Below are positions 25,983 to 34,818 of a stretch of DNA of 39,887 bases, piece after piece. The notes below the pieces were generated by a model. It ran no database searches and had not been told where the DNA came from. It was given only the letters and a program-made list of their open reading frames with translations. The stretch spans positions 72,501 to 112,387 of the forward strand of contig CACKFS010000002.1 in assembly GCA_902599575.1 (NCBI GenBank), given 5' to 3'. Numbering within the stretch: position 1 is the stretch's first letter; each line of letters opens with the position of its first letter. The translations under genes were made by a program, and so were the position numbers. The stretch comes from an uncultured Pelagibacteraceae bacterium. Its GTDB lineage: Bacteria > Pseudomonadota > Alphaproteobacteria > Pelagibacterales > Pelagibacteraceae.

Positions 25983-26833
25983 TTTTTTTCAAACAAAATA
26001 CTTGTAGTATATATTTGATTAAAAATTCTTTTGATTAAAAAAGAGGGAAAATTTTTTTTCTTTAAAACTGTTTTAAAAATTCTGTAAATTGAAATAGTTT
26101 GAAAATTATTCATTGAAAATAATTCTTTTAAATTTGAATTATTGAATGAATTCAAATGTTCAAGTGGTTGATATGGTCCCTTTTTGACTGGATCCTTTAA
26201 TTTTTTTGTATTAGGGACCGATATGTAAATAACTGTAAATTTTTTGGATAACATATTTAAATTTTCAAAAAATTCATCAAATTTTTCTAGGTGTTCTAAA
26301 ACTTGGTTAATATAAATAAGATCAAATTTGATTTTTGTGTCCTTAATTTCTGAATCATTTATTATTTTAATTTTTTTAGATTCTAAGAATTTAACTTTTT
26401 TTGACGAAAATTCAAAAGCATAACTATTAAATCCTTTTTTCTTTGCGAAATTACAAAAACTTCCTACACCCGCTCCATAATCAAGTGTGTTTACTGAATT
26501 TGTATCTAATAGATTTAATAACGACGTAAAAAAGTATTCTTCATTTAGATTATTTTTTTTTTTTAAACTGTCGTCAAATGAAATCCAATCGTTATAAAGT
26601 TTATTTAAAATTAATTTTTCAGGAATAAATTTTTGCCATTTAAATTGACATTTTGTACAATTTAATATCTCAAAATCATGATTTTTAGTTAAGCTATAAA
26701 TTTCATCTAAATTTTTTTCTCCATAAAATTTTTTGAAAAATGTTTTTAATTTGTCATCTTTGAAAGGTAATTTATAAATTGTTTCATTTTTATTAGATTT
26801 GCAGATCTTGCATATATTTTGCTCGTAAAACAT
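25979..26833 (-). CDS. Class I SAM methyltransferase with N-terminal zinc-ribbon-like region
   Basis: The 284-residue protein has CKICKS near 8 and CTKCQF near 58, a likely zinc ribbon. A methyltransferase domain follows with LDYGAGVGSFCNFAKKKG (motif I), DLIYINQVLEHLEKFDEF (post-motif) and PYQPLEHLNSF. It resembles type 11/12 island methyltransferases that modify sugars. It is minus-strand and convergent with the flippase, overlapping it by 4 bp, with 43 bp to the divergent next gene. The acceptor is unknown. Confidence 0.82.
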   Translation of the reverse strand: MFYEQNICKICKSNKNETIYKLPFKDDKLKTFFKKFYGEKNLDEIYSLTKNHDFEILNCTKCQFKWQKFIPEKLILNKLYNDWISFDDSLKKKNNLNEEYFFTSLLNLLDTNSVNTLDYGAGVGSFCNFAKKKGFNSYAFEFSSKKVKFLESKKIKIINDSEIKDTKIKFDLIYINQVLEHLEKFDEFFENLNMLSKKFTVIYISVPNTKKLKDPVKKGPYQPLEHLNSFNNSNLKELFSMNNFQTISIYRIFKTVLKKKNFPSFLIKRIFNQIYTTSILFEKN

Positions 26834-26876
26834 TAATTAACTTTAATCTTATAATCTATTAAATTATAAACCGCTA

Positions 26877-27515
26877 ATGATATTTTTAAATAATTTTTAT
26901 AGATTGAAGATAAAAATATTTAATAAAATAATTAACAAAAAGCTACGTATTAAAAGTGGTATTTTTTTTGGTTCTTCAAATGCAAACGATTTCATTAAAA
27001 ACCAAATAAAGAAGTCAAACTTTATCTTTGAATTTGGGTCTGGGTCTTCGACGTTATATTATTATAAATTAAAAAAAGATTTTATATCAATAGAGCTGGA
27101 TAATGATTTTATCAAATCTCTTTCAAGAAAAAAAAAATTTTTAAATAAAATTAGATATATTAATATTGGAATAACTGGCGAGTTCTCTTATCCTTTTATA
27201 TGTAAACTTTCTAAAGTAAAAGAATATGTGACAAGTATAGATAAATATATATATAAATTAAAAAAGATTGATTTAATATTAATTGATGGACGTTTTAGAG
27301 TTGCATGCTGCCTAAACCTTTTAAAACATAAAAAAAAGATAAAAAAAAATGATACAAAGATTATTTTAGACGATTATTTAAAAAGAAGACACTATAGTAT
27401 AATTAAAAAATATTTTTTTATAAAAAAATATGGACGTATAGCGATTTTAAGACCTAGGAATAAATATTTTCATAGTGAAAAAAATTTAACAAAATACTTA
27501 CATGATCCAAGATAA
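26877..27515 (+). CDS. Small Rossmann methyltransferase-like protein
   Basis: The 212-residue protein has FIFEFGSGSSTLYYYK as a SAM motif I-like loop (about 49-64), ISIELDND as the acidic end of strand 2, and DLILIDGRFRVACCL with IILDDYL further on. This matches the small methyltransferase-like proteins seen at 4142 and 28622. The family is not identifiable by eye, and methyl transfer on an island sugar is a guess from context. The GT4 gene's own ATG starts just after its stop. Confidence 0.6.
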   Translation: MIFLNNFYRLKIKIFNKIINKKLRIKSGIFFGSSNANDFIKNQIKKSNFIFEFGSGSSTLYYYKLKKDFISIELDNDFIKSLSRKKKFLNKIRYINIGITGEFSYPFICKLSKVKEYVTSIDKYIYKLKKIDLILIDGRFRVACCLNLLKHKKKIKKNDTKIILDDYLKRRHYSIIKKYFFIKKYGRIAILRPRNKYFHSEKNLTKYLHDPR

Positions 27516-27516
27516 A

Positions 27517-28629
27517 ATGAAAATATGTTACATATCTAACTCTGCGGCACCTTCAAATAATGCAAGTAGCTTACAAACAGCGAAACTTTGTGAGGCATTA
27601 AGTAAGATTGGACATAAAGTAATGTTGATATTACCTAATACTGGTTGCAGAAATTCAAATTATTACAAATTTTACAATGTAAAAAGTAAATTCAAAATAA
27701 AAATTTTAAAACTATTCGTTAAGTTTCCAACTGGAATAAGTTATTATCTATATTCATTACTATCCATATTGTGCTCAAATTATAAAAAACAAGATTTATA
27801 TATAACAAGAAATTTTTTTACCTCTTTATTATTATGTTTTTTTAATAAAGCACATATTCTTGAGATTCACGATGATATACAAATCGAGGGTAGAGTGGTT
27901 AAATTTATGATTAAATATTTTAGATACCTTAACAATAAAAATATTTTAAAGATTATTACAACTACGAATACTCTTAAAAAAAAGTATCATAATTCTTATT
28001 TCGTAAGTAAAGACAAATTATTAGTTCTTCATAATGCTTCATCAATAAAATTGAAATTTAAGAAATATAAACGTTTAAAAAAAAATTTAAAAATCGGGTA
28101 TTTTGGTTCTATTTATAAATCTCGTGGAATAGATATTTTAATTAAACTATCTAATGAAGATAAAAATAATGATTATTATATTTATGGAGGTAGCAAAAAA
28201 GAGATTAAGAATTTGAATACTAAATATTCTTCAAAAAACTTATATTTTCACAACTATATTCCCTATTCTAAAATAAAAAGAAAACTTGAAAATGTAGATA
28301 TATGTTTACTACCTTATACTAATAAAATTACTGTATCAGGAAATGTCGGTGATATTTCAAAATACACTTCTCCATTAAAAATATTTGATTATATGATAAC
28401 AGGTAAACTTATAATTTGCTCTAATATCAAGGTTATAAAAGAAGTATTAAAACATGACGTAAATTCGATTTTAGTCAAAAAAAAGAATAATCATATTGCT
28501 TGGTTAAAGGAAATAAAAAAAATCAAGTCCAATATAAAAAAATTTAATAATTTAAGATTTAATGCATACAAATTTGCAAACAGAGAGGACTTTATTTGGC
28601 GGGCAAAAAAATTAATCTCCTCTATCTAA
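27517..28629 (+). CDS. GT4-family glycosyltransferase
   Basis: The 370-residue GT-B enzyme starts MKICYISNSAAPSNNASSLQ and carries GSIYKSRGIDILIKL, YIPYSKIKRKLENVDI and YTSPLKIFDYMITGK in the donor domain. It is a paralogue of the gene at 22189. A start five codons earlier (27502) would overlap the previous gene; the ATG at 27517, one base past that stop, gives the family's normal N-terminus, so I use it. It overlaps the convergent next gene by 8 bp. Sugar and linkage are unknown. Confidence 0.83.
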   Translation: MKICYISNSAAPSNNASSLQTAKLCEALSKIGHKVMLILPNTGCRNSNYYKFYNVKSKFKIKILKLFVKFPTGISYYLYSLLSILCSNYKKQDLYITRNFFTSLLLCFFNKAHILEIHDDIQIEGRVVKFMIKYFRYLNNKNILKIITTTNTLKKKYHNSYFVSKDKLLVLHNASSIKLKFKKYKRLKKNLKIGYFGSIYKSRGIDILIKLSNEDKNNDYYIYGGSKKEIKNLNTKYSSKNLYFHNYIPYSKIKRKLENVDICLLPYTNKITVSGNVGDISKYTSPLKIFDYMITGKLIICSNIKVIKEVLKHDVNSILVKKKNNHIAWLKEIKKIKSNIKKFNNLRFNAYKFANREDFIWRAKKLISSI

Positions 28630-29281
28630 TAGCTTTACGTATTAAATTTTTGATTGAAAAGTTCCTAGATTTAATATCTTTTGGTATATTAAGTTTATTA
28701 TCATTTAATTTTTTTATTTTACAAATACCGGTACCTTCAAAAGTAAATTCAATGTTAAAATTTGTTTGATTATTATTATATATTTCCAACAATTTGACGA
28801 ATGTTTCGTAATTATTTATTTCTGCATAAAAACGATTTTTCTCAGAATTTTTTAAATAAGGTAACCAACTAATATCATCTATGAAAAAACAACAATCTTT
28901 CTTCAAAAAATCATAATAATAATAAAGAATTTTTTCAACATGTTTAGATTCATGTATTGTATCAAGTAAAATCAAATCTATTTTTTTTGGAATTTGCGAA
29001 CTTATTATTTCAAAATTATCATCTCTGGTTTTTATAAATTTCCATTTATCGCTTGAGAATTTCTTTGAATAATCGATGTTATCTACAGAAAATAATTTAC
29101 ATTTTTTTATCTCGCAGTAATTTAAAAATAACTCAGTCGACATACATTTTTCACTTACACCAAATTCAAGAATATTTGAGTTGTTAAATTTTATAAGTTC
29201 AGGGACTATAAAATTAGTCAATTTTGAGTGATGTCTTGATCTAGACTTAAATTCTGTTAGGAAGTTAATAAATTTTTCCAT
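28622..29281 (-). CDS. Small methyltransferase-like protein (class I, SAM-type fold)
   Basis: The 219-residue protein has NILEFGVSEKCMSTELFL as a motif I-like region, LFSVDNIDYS as the second strand, and DLILLDTIHESKHVEKIL with CCFFIDDIS later. This is the arrangement of family-24-type class I methyltransferases. The glycine loop is less canonical (GVSEKC), so SAM binding is less certain. It lies on the minus strand, 11 bp downstream of the epimerase gene. Confidence 0.6.
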   Translation of the reverse strand: MEKFINFLTEFKSRSRHHSKLTNFIVPELIKFNNSNILEFGVSEKCMSTELFLNYCEIKKCKLFSVDNIDYSKKFSSDKWKFIKTRDDNFEIISSQIPKKIDLILLDTIHESKHVEKILYYYYDFLKKDCCFFIDDISWLPYLKNSEKNRFYAEINNYETFVKLLEIYNNNQTNFNIEFTFEGTGICKIKKLNDNKLNIPKDIKSRNFSIKNLIRKAIR

Positions 29282-29292
29282 ATTTACGATTA

Positions 29293-30222
29293 TTAATATA
29301 TTTTAAGTATTTTTTTTGGAACAAATTTAATGTATTTGAAGAGTTCTTTATTAGAACCTTTGGTATACCCAAGTTCTTTTTTAGATATTTTATTATAATT
29401 TATTTTATACTTCTTTTTAGCTCTTTTATTCAATTTTGATATAATTTTATTTATTGGAGTTGAAACTTCTGAGGAAACATTGAAAATTTTTGCACTTTGT
29501 TTTGTTGGAGCAATTCTTAATATTTTAAGTACTATGTATAAAAAATCCGATATATTCACAAAGTCTCTTGATGGATAAATTTTTTTACCATTTTTTACAA
29601 TGTAATTTATATTAGTAATTTTATCTAATTTATTATTTTGATTCAATTTAAACACTAATCTCTGATAATTAATTTTTTTGAATTTAAAAACTCTAAAATT
29701 AGGATTTTTTACACCAATTATATTAAATAATCTTAAAATTATTAGATTATCGAAGTTTTGTTTTTTCAAATATTTCTCTACTATCAACTTTGTTTTACCA
29801 TAATAGTTTTTTGGAAAAGTTTTATCATTTATTTTAAAAATTTTATTTTTTTTTGGCTCTTTGTAAACATTTGATGATGACAAAAAAATAAATTTTTTTA
29901 CATTATTTTTCTTACAAATATTTATGAAATTAATAGTTTTTATTACATTATTTAAGAAATAAGCTTTCTTACATTTTTCAGCTTCCAGAACGTAAGAAGA
30001 TGCTGCAGCATGAATAACAGTATGAATTTTATATTTTTTGATTAGATACTCAACTTTTCTTTTGTTTGAAATACAAAAAAAATTGTGATTTTTAATATTA
30101 GAAACATTAGTTTTATATGAATATGATAAATTATCTATCCCAATGTATCGAACTTTTTTATTAACAAAGTATTGTGAAAGGTGTGAACCAATATATCCAG
30201 TGCTTCCAGTAATTAAAATCAT
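29293..30222 (-). CDS. GalE-like NAD-dependent sugar-nucleotide epimerase
   Basis: The 309-residue extended SDR has GSTGYIGSH (6-14), GIDNLSYSYKTN, HAAASSYV, LSSSNVYK and YYGKTK as the YxxxK pair, and a late substrate-binding part with RDFVNISDF. The arrangement matches UDP-glucose 4-epimerases. YGKTK and the Ser strand carry the catalytic residues. It is upstream of, and cotranscribed with, the small methyltransferase-like gene (11 bp gap), and divergent from the next glycosyltransferase by 47 bp. Confidence 0.83.
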   Translation of the reverse strand: MILITGSTGYIGSHLSQYFVNKKVRYIGIDNLSYSYKTNVSNIKNHNFFCISNKRKVEYLIKKYKIHTVIHAAASSYVLEAEKCKKAYFLNNVIKTINFINICKKNNVKKFIFLSSSNVYKEPKKNKIFKINDKTFPKNYYGKTKLIVEKYLKKQNFDNLIILRLFNIIGVKNPNFRVFKFKKINYQRLVFKLNQNNKLDKITNINYIVKNGKKIYPSRDFVNISDFLYIVLKILRIAPTKQSAKIFNVSSEVSTPINKIISKLNKRAKKKYKINYNKISKKELGYTKGSNKELFKYIKFVPKKILKIY

Positions 30223-30269
30223 AAAGAAATTTACATATTAATCTTATAAATTAATGTTAAAAAATACTA

Positions 30270-31418
30270 ATGAAAAAAAAAATATTTTATTGGTCTCCGT
30301 GTTTGGATCGAGTAGGTACAGTTATATCAACAATTAACTCTGCAATTTCATTGTCCAGATATGACAAAAATAATGACGTTCGAATAATAAATGTTTGTGG
30401 AGAGTGGGATCAATATCGGGAAAAATTAAATGATAATTCTGTTAATTTAATTGATTTGAATTTCAAATATTTTAAAATACTTCCTAAAAAGGGTTTTATT
30501 AAGAGCAGGTTTTCTTACATCATTATTTATCTATTATCTTTTATACCATTATTCTTTTTATTAAAAAAAGAAAAGCCAAACAAAATTATATTACATTTAA
30601 TTACATCATTACCACTCACTCTTTTAAACCTCTTCAAATTTAAGACAGATTTTATTTTAAGAATTTCTGGATACCCAAAATTAAATATCATAAGAAAATT
30701 TTTTTGGAAACTTTCATCAAAAAAATTATGTATTGTTACTTGTCCAACTTTAGACTTAAAAAAAGAACTAGAAAACTCAAATTTGTTTGACCGAAGAATT
30801 CTACATTATTTACCAGACGCAATTATAAGAATTAAAAATTTTAGAAAGAAAAATGATATACCAACTGATTTTAATTTAGTTAAAAATAAAAAAGTTATTC
30901 TATCAGCTGGAAGATTGACTAGACAAAAAAATTTTTCGTATCTAATAAATGAATTCTCAGAATTTCTTAAAATTAATGACGATTTTGTTCTTTTTATTTT
31001 AGGAGAAGGAGAGGATAAAAAAAAATTAGGTCAACTAATAGAAAATAAAGGACTTAAAGAAAAAATTTTTTTGTTGGGATTTAAAAATAATATTTATAGT
31101 TTTATGAGAAATAGTGATATTTTTATACTAAGCTCGCTTTGGGAAGAGGTAGGTTTTGTTATGATTGAGGCAGCATTTTGCAATTCTTATATAATCTCGA
31201 GTGATTGTCCGAATGGTCCAAAAGAATTTTTAAATAATGGAAAAAATGGTATATTATTTAGTAACAATTCTAGAGCAAGTCTTTTAAAAAGCTTAAAAAA
31301 ATATTCTAATTTGGATAATGAAAAGATTTTTTCTGATAAAGTTATTTTAAAAAAAAAAACAAACAGACATACCATGTTTAAGCATTATTTAATTTTTAAT
31401 AAGTTATTAAAATTGTGA
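30270..31418 (+). CDS. GT4-family glycosyltransferase
   Basis: The 382-residue GT-B enzyme starts FYWSPCLDRVGTVISTINS and carries INVCGEW near 44. The donor domain has ILSAGRLTRQKNFSYLI, ILGEGEDKKKLG and LSSLWEEVGFVMIEAA with the catalytic-region Glu pair, then DCPNGPKEFL. These are classic GT4 signatures. The N-terminal SPCLxxVGT start is shared by island GT4 enzymes that act on surface polymers. It converges on the next glycosyltransferase with only 2 bp between stops. Confidence 0.87.
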   Translation: MKKKIFYWSPCLDRVGTVISTINSAISLSRYDKNNDVRIINVCGEWDQYREKLNDNSVNLIDLNFKYFKILPKKGFIKSRFSYIIIYLLSFIPLFFLLKKEKPNKIILHLITSLPLTLLNLFKFKTDFILRISGYPKLNIIRKFFWKLSSKKLCIVTCPTLDLKKELENSNLFDRRILHYLPDAIIRIKNFRKKNDIPTDFNLVKNKKVILSAGRLTRQKNFSYLINEFSEFLKINDDFVLFILGEGEDKKKLGQLIENKGLKEKIFLLGFKNNIYSFMRNSDIFILSSLWEEVGFVMIEAAFCNSYIISSDCPNGPKEFLNNGKNGILFSNNSRASLLKSLKKYSNLDNEKIFSDKVILKKKTNRHTMFKHYLIFNKLLKL

Positions 31419-31420
31419 GT

Positions 31421-32512
31421 TTAAAAACTGTCTATTAATTTATAATATTTTAATAGATTACTTTTATAATCAAATCTGCTTAATGATTTATAAGATTCAT
31501 CCAATAATTTTTTACATTTTTTTTTGTTAAAAAAATAATATTTAATTTTGTTTGCAAGTTCTATGTGATCACCTACCTTAAATAGTAGTCCACCTTTTCC
31601 ATTCAATAGAATCTCCTTAGGGCCAGTATGACATGAACTCGATATTACAAATTTTTTAAGCGTTAAGGCCTCTAATAATACATTGGGAAGACCCTCATAT
31701 TTAGATGTTAAAACAAATAAGTCTGATTGTCTAATAAAAGGATATGGATTTTCTACAAAATTGATAATTTTAACAAAACGACTTAATTTTTTCTCAATTA
31801 TATATTTCTGTAGCCGCGTCTTTAAAATACCTTTGCCAATTATACATGCTTCAAAATTTATTTTATTTTTCAAATGGTTCAAAGATTTTAAGAACGTTAT
31901 TTGATCTTTTTGATCTGTAAAGCGACCAATATTAATGATTTTTAATTTATTTGAGGAACTAAAAATTTTTTTAGATTTGTCTTTAGATCTTTTTATTACC
32001 TCATATTTATTTAAAGGATTGTAAATACATTTTGATCTTATATTAAGATCTCTCTTTAGATCATTTTTAAATTGCATACTATTTACCATCACAATATTTG
32101 ATAAAGCTAAAACTTTTTTAAAAATATATCTTTTTAGAAAATTTCTTGACCATCCTATGGGAGCTGTATTGGATCTGGCTATAACTTTTACTGAAAAAAG
32201 TTTACAAACTAATATACAGTAAACATTTGCTTGAAATGCAAAAATAACTGTATCTCTATTTTTTAATAATTCTCTTATTAATAAAAAAATTGCAACGATA
32301 TATTTTATCCTTCTATTAAAGTTATCCCATTTCTTTGATGATGGAGTTATTAGAATTATAGATTTATCAAATTTTTTTTTATATTTTTTTGAAACCGTTA
32401 TTACTTTTAGTGTATTAACTTTATTAATTAAATAATTACAGACTAAGAAAAAATTTTTTTCTACGCCTCCACCTTCTATTGAAGGCATGAATACAAGTAT
32501 TTTATGTTTCAT
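31421..32512 (-). CDS. GT4-family glycosyltransferase
   Basis: The 363-residue GT-B enzyme has VFMPSIEGGGVEKNFF at the acceptor-loop start, KIINIGRFTDQKDQITFL and VLTSKYEGLPNVLLEAL at the donor site, and SSCHTGPKEIL. The GGGxE start is typical of PglA/PglH-like and related transferases that build lipid-linked glycans. It is minus-strand, convergent with the previous gene, and 150 bp from the divergent polymerase gene. That gap looks like plain A/T-rich promoter DNA with no visible structure. Confidence 0.87.
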   Translation of the reverse strand: MKHKILVFMPSIEGGGVEKNFFLVCNYLINKVNTLKVITVSKKYKKKFDKSIILITPSSKKWDNFNRRIKYIVAIFLLIRELLKNRDTVIFAFQANVYCILVCKLFSVKVIARSNTAPIGWSRNFLKRYIFKKVLALSNIVMVNSMQFKNDLKRDLNIRSKCIYNPLNKYEVIKRSKDKSKKIFSSSNKLKIINIGRFTDQKDQITFLKSLNHLKNKINFEACIIGKGILKTRLQKYIIEKKLSRFVKIINFVENPYPFIRQSDLFVLTSKYEGLPNVLLEALTLKKFVISSSCHTGPKEILLNGKGGLLFKVGDHIELANKIKYYFFNKKKCKKLLDESYKSLSRFDYKSNLLKYYKLIDSF

Positions 32513-32662
32513 TAATTGCTGACATACGATATAAATTTGATAAAAGTGGTAATTAAGATATTTATTTATTAAAGAATTACAACAGTTAATAAAATATATC
32601 TTTCCAAATTTATCTTACTATCCTATACAATTTTCAAAAATTCGATTACTATCTATTAAGTA

Positions 32663-33949
32663 ATGATCAATTCATCTGAAAAAATCTTTTTCATTCTTTT
32701 TCTATTAGTTCCATTATCTATTCTTATTGGTCCGTCTGTATCACTTATAAATATTATTACCATGTCTATAATGTATTTGTATTTTTTCTTAAAACTTAAA
32801 CATTATAATTTTTTAATAAAAGATAACACTGTGAGAATTTTGTTATTTTTATATATTTATCTTTTATTTAATACTCTTATATCTTTAAGTATTGAAAATA
32901 GTATTTACAGAAATCTTGGTTTTATAAGATTCATATTATTTTTTTTATCAGTAAACTATTTATTTTTTATTACTAAAACGAGTGAAAAAATATTTTTTTT
33001 TTGGACCATATTATTTTTAATTTTTATTTTGGATGTATATTTTGAGAGATTTTCTGGGGTTAATTTATTTGGTTGGGGTGCGAGTTCTTTAAACGGTGTC
33101 CCGCAACCGCACGGAGAAAGAATCGTAAGTTTTTTTAAAGACGAGCCAATTGCAGGAGCCTATATTAATGGTTTTATATTTCTAATTTTAGGAAATTTAC
33201 TAAACACATTAAAAAATAAAAAAATTGGGAAATTAATATTTTTTTTAGCTATATTTATATTTTTCTCATCATTGTTAATAACAGGCGAAAGGTCAAATAC
33301 TCTAAAAGCTATATTTGGATTAATTTTGTTCGTATCTTTAATTGACATACTTAATTTGAAATCAAAAATTATTTTTTTAATTACTCTGTCAGTTGTAATC
33401 ATATTAACAGTATTAAATTCTGATTATCTTAAAAAAAGATACTTCGACCAAATTTTTTCAAAAATATATGTAGAAAACAATATCGAATTTTTTGAAAATA
33501 ATACTTATATAAAACTTTATAAGTCAGGGTTTGAAGTTTTTAAAAATAATACATTGTTTGGAGTTGGCAACAAAAATTATAGAGTTGAAACTTGCAGTTA
33601 TAAAAATAAGTTTAAAAAAAATGATTATTTTTGTACCACACACCCACATCAAATATATTTTGAATTTTTATCAGAACATGGTTTAATTGGAACAATACTA
33701 CTACTTTTAATTTTTTTTATATTAATTTTTAAAAATTTGAAAAAAATCATAGGATCACAAAATTATTTGCAAATAGGAGCATTTATTTTTTTGATTTGTA
33801 ATTTTTTACCCTTACTGCCATCTGGGGCATTTTTTAGCGACTTTAATATAAGCTTGTTTATTTTAAACTTATCAATATTGTATGCAGTGAATGAAAAAAC
33901 CAATATTTTTTTCATTAAAGAAAATAAAAATGATATTTCTAAAATTTAA
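32663..33949 (+). CDS. O-antigen polymerase/ligase (Wzy/WaaL family)
   Basis: The 428-residue protein has about ten to eleven hydrophobic spans. The Wzy_C-type features are visible: FLSSLLITGERSN-like GERSNTLKAIFGLI in the middle, a large loop with NTLFGVGNKNYR near 295, and HPHQIYFEFLSEHGLIG near 322. Such proteins polymerise O-units or attach glycans to lipid A or protein in the periplasm; ligase and polymerase cannot be separated by eye. It is the last island gene, ending 4 bp before tRNA-Val. Confidence 0.86.
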   Translation: MINSSEKIFFILFLLVPLSILIGPSVSLINIITMSIMYLYFFLKLKHYNFLIKDNTVRILLFLYIYLLFNTLISLSIENSIYRNLGFIRFILFFLSVNYLFFITKTSEKIFFFWTILFLIFILDVYFERFSGVNLFGWGASSLNGVPQPHGERIVSFFKDEPIAGAYINGFIFLILGNLLNTLKNKKIGKLIFFLAIFIFFSSLLITGERSNTLKAIFGLILFVSLIDILNLKSKIIFLITLSVVIILTVLNSDYLKKRYFDQIFSKIYVENNIEFFENNTYIKLYKSGFEVFKNNTLFGVGNKNYRVETCSYKNKFKKNDYFCTTHPHQIYFEFLSEHGLIGTILLLLIFFILIFKNLKKIIGSQNYLQIGAFIFLICNFLPLLPSGAFFSDFNISLFILNLSILYAVNEKTNIFFIKENKNDISKI

Positions 33950-33953
33950 TACA

Positions 33954-34028
33954 GGGCCGTTAGCTCAATAGTAGAGTACTGCATTGACATTGCAGGGGTA
34001 GTTGGAGCGTAACCAACACGGCCCACCA
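33954..34028 (+). tRNA. tRNA-Val(GAC), atypical D and T loops
   Basis: The acceptor stem (gggccgt/acggccc) is perfectly paired, the anticodon stem ctgca/tgcag closes loop ttgacat with anticodon GAC, the T stem gttgg/ccaac is perfect, and CCA is encoded. However, the 7-nt D loop aatagta has a single G, and the T loop is agcgtaa instead of ttcgaat-like. Stems argue for function; the loops are odd (see findings). Confidence 0.85.
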
Positions 34029-34079
34029 AAATATTAAAATTGAAAAAACTTTTTTTTTGATATAAAAAAAATTAGAAAA

Positions 34080-34156
34080 GGGCCTGTAGCTCAGTTGGTT
34101 AGAGCAGTACACTCATAATGTATTGGTCCCAGGTTCGAGTCCTGGCGGGCCCACCA
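34080..34156 (+). tRNA. tRNA with CAU anticodon (elongator Met or Ile2)
   Basis: The cloverleaf is complete and canonical. The acceptor gggcctg/cgggccc has one T-G pair, the D stem is gctc/gagc with agttggtta, the anticodon loop is ctcataa, the T arm is ccagg-ttcgagt-cctgg, and CCA is encoded. The first pair is G-C, so it is not an initiator. Whether CAU is read as Met or lysidine-modified Ile2 cannot be settled here. Confidence 0.95.
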
Positions 34157-34208
34157 AAAATCTAAATTAAATAAAAATAATTTATTAATCGATCTATTTT
34201 GATTTAAA

Positions 34209-34808
34209 CTACTTATTATTATTAAATTCTCTTAGACTTGTAAAAAGAGCATTCACATCTCCATTATTATTCATAATTATAGAATTAAATTCCTCTTTTT
34301 GAGTTCTAGCTAAGCTTAACCCTTCAATAATTAGGTCTCTTATTAAAGGTTTTGATGGATTTTTAGTATAGACTCTCCAATCAATTGAAATCTCTGGTCT
34401 GTTAGATGTTGCTAAAAGCTTACTTTTTACAATTGTATATTTCTCATTTTTTACATCTTCTGAAATTACAACAATTTTTGCTTCTTTATACTCAACTAAT
34501 CTTGTTGAAAAACTTTTAAGGAAATACTCTCTAAAAATCTTTTTAAATTGATTTTTTTGATCTTCATTTAGACTTTTTCTATGTTTACCTAAAGTATAAA
34601 AACCAATCCCATCTATATCAACTGAGTTTTCTCCAATCTTAACTAGCTCTTGGATTTTAACTTCCATAGTATCTTGGCTGGATAAAATATTACTAGCTTT
34701 ACTAGTTATATCATTAATAAAATTAGAGGATATATTTGCTGTTGAATTTGAAGTTAGGCTAATAAAAAAAAATATTAAAATTGTTATCCTTATTCCAAAA
34801 TTTTTCAT
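34209..34808 (-). CDS. mlaC: MlaC-like periplasmic phospholipid shuttle
   Basis: The 199-residue protein has an N-terminal signal peptide (hydrophobic stretch about 9-24). The ABC-transporter-auxiliary/MlaC fold is indicated by FREYFLKSFSTRLVEYKEAK near 90 and VDWR-type segment ISIDWRVYT followed by IRDLIIEGLSLARTQKEEF. MlaC carries phospholipids between the MlaA outer-membrane channel and the inner-membrane MlaFEDB importer. It lies 10 bp downstream of mlaA on the same strand. The other Mla components are not in this window. Length is typical. Confidence 0.9.
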   Translation of the reverse strand: MKNFGIRITILIFFFISLTSNSTANISSNFINDITSKASNILSSQDTMEVKIQELVKIGENSVDIDGIGFYTLGKHRKSLNEDQKNQFKKIFREYFLKSFSTRLVEYKEAKIVVISEDVKNEKYTIVKSKLLATSNRPEISIDWRVYTKNPSKPLIRDLIIEGLSLARTQKEEFNSIIMNNNGDVNALFTSLREFNNNK

Positions 34809-34818
34809 ATTTTACTAT

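Noticed and set aside
27502..27516. Upstream ATG for the GT4 gene
   Set aside because: It adds five non-conserved residues and overlaps the previous gene; the ATG at 27517 gives the normal N-terminus.
1..33949. Mobile elements or CRISPR arrays
   Set aside because: No transposase, integrase, inverted-repeat-bounded element or regular spacer-repeat array was seen; the repeated A/T runs are compositional.
33949..34208. Rho-independent terminators near the tRNAs and at convergent gene ends
   Set aside because: T-runs are present, but I saw no GC-rich hairpin ahead of them; in such A/T-rich DNA the runs are not evidence.
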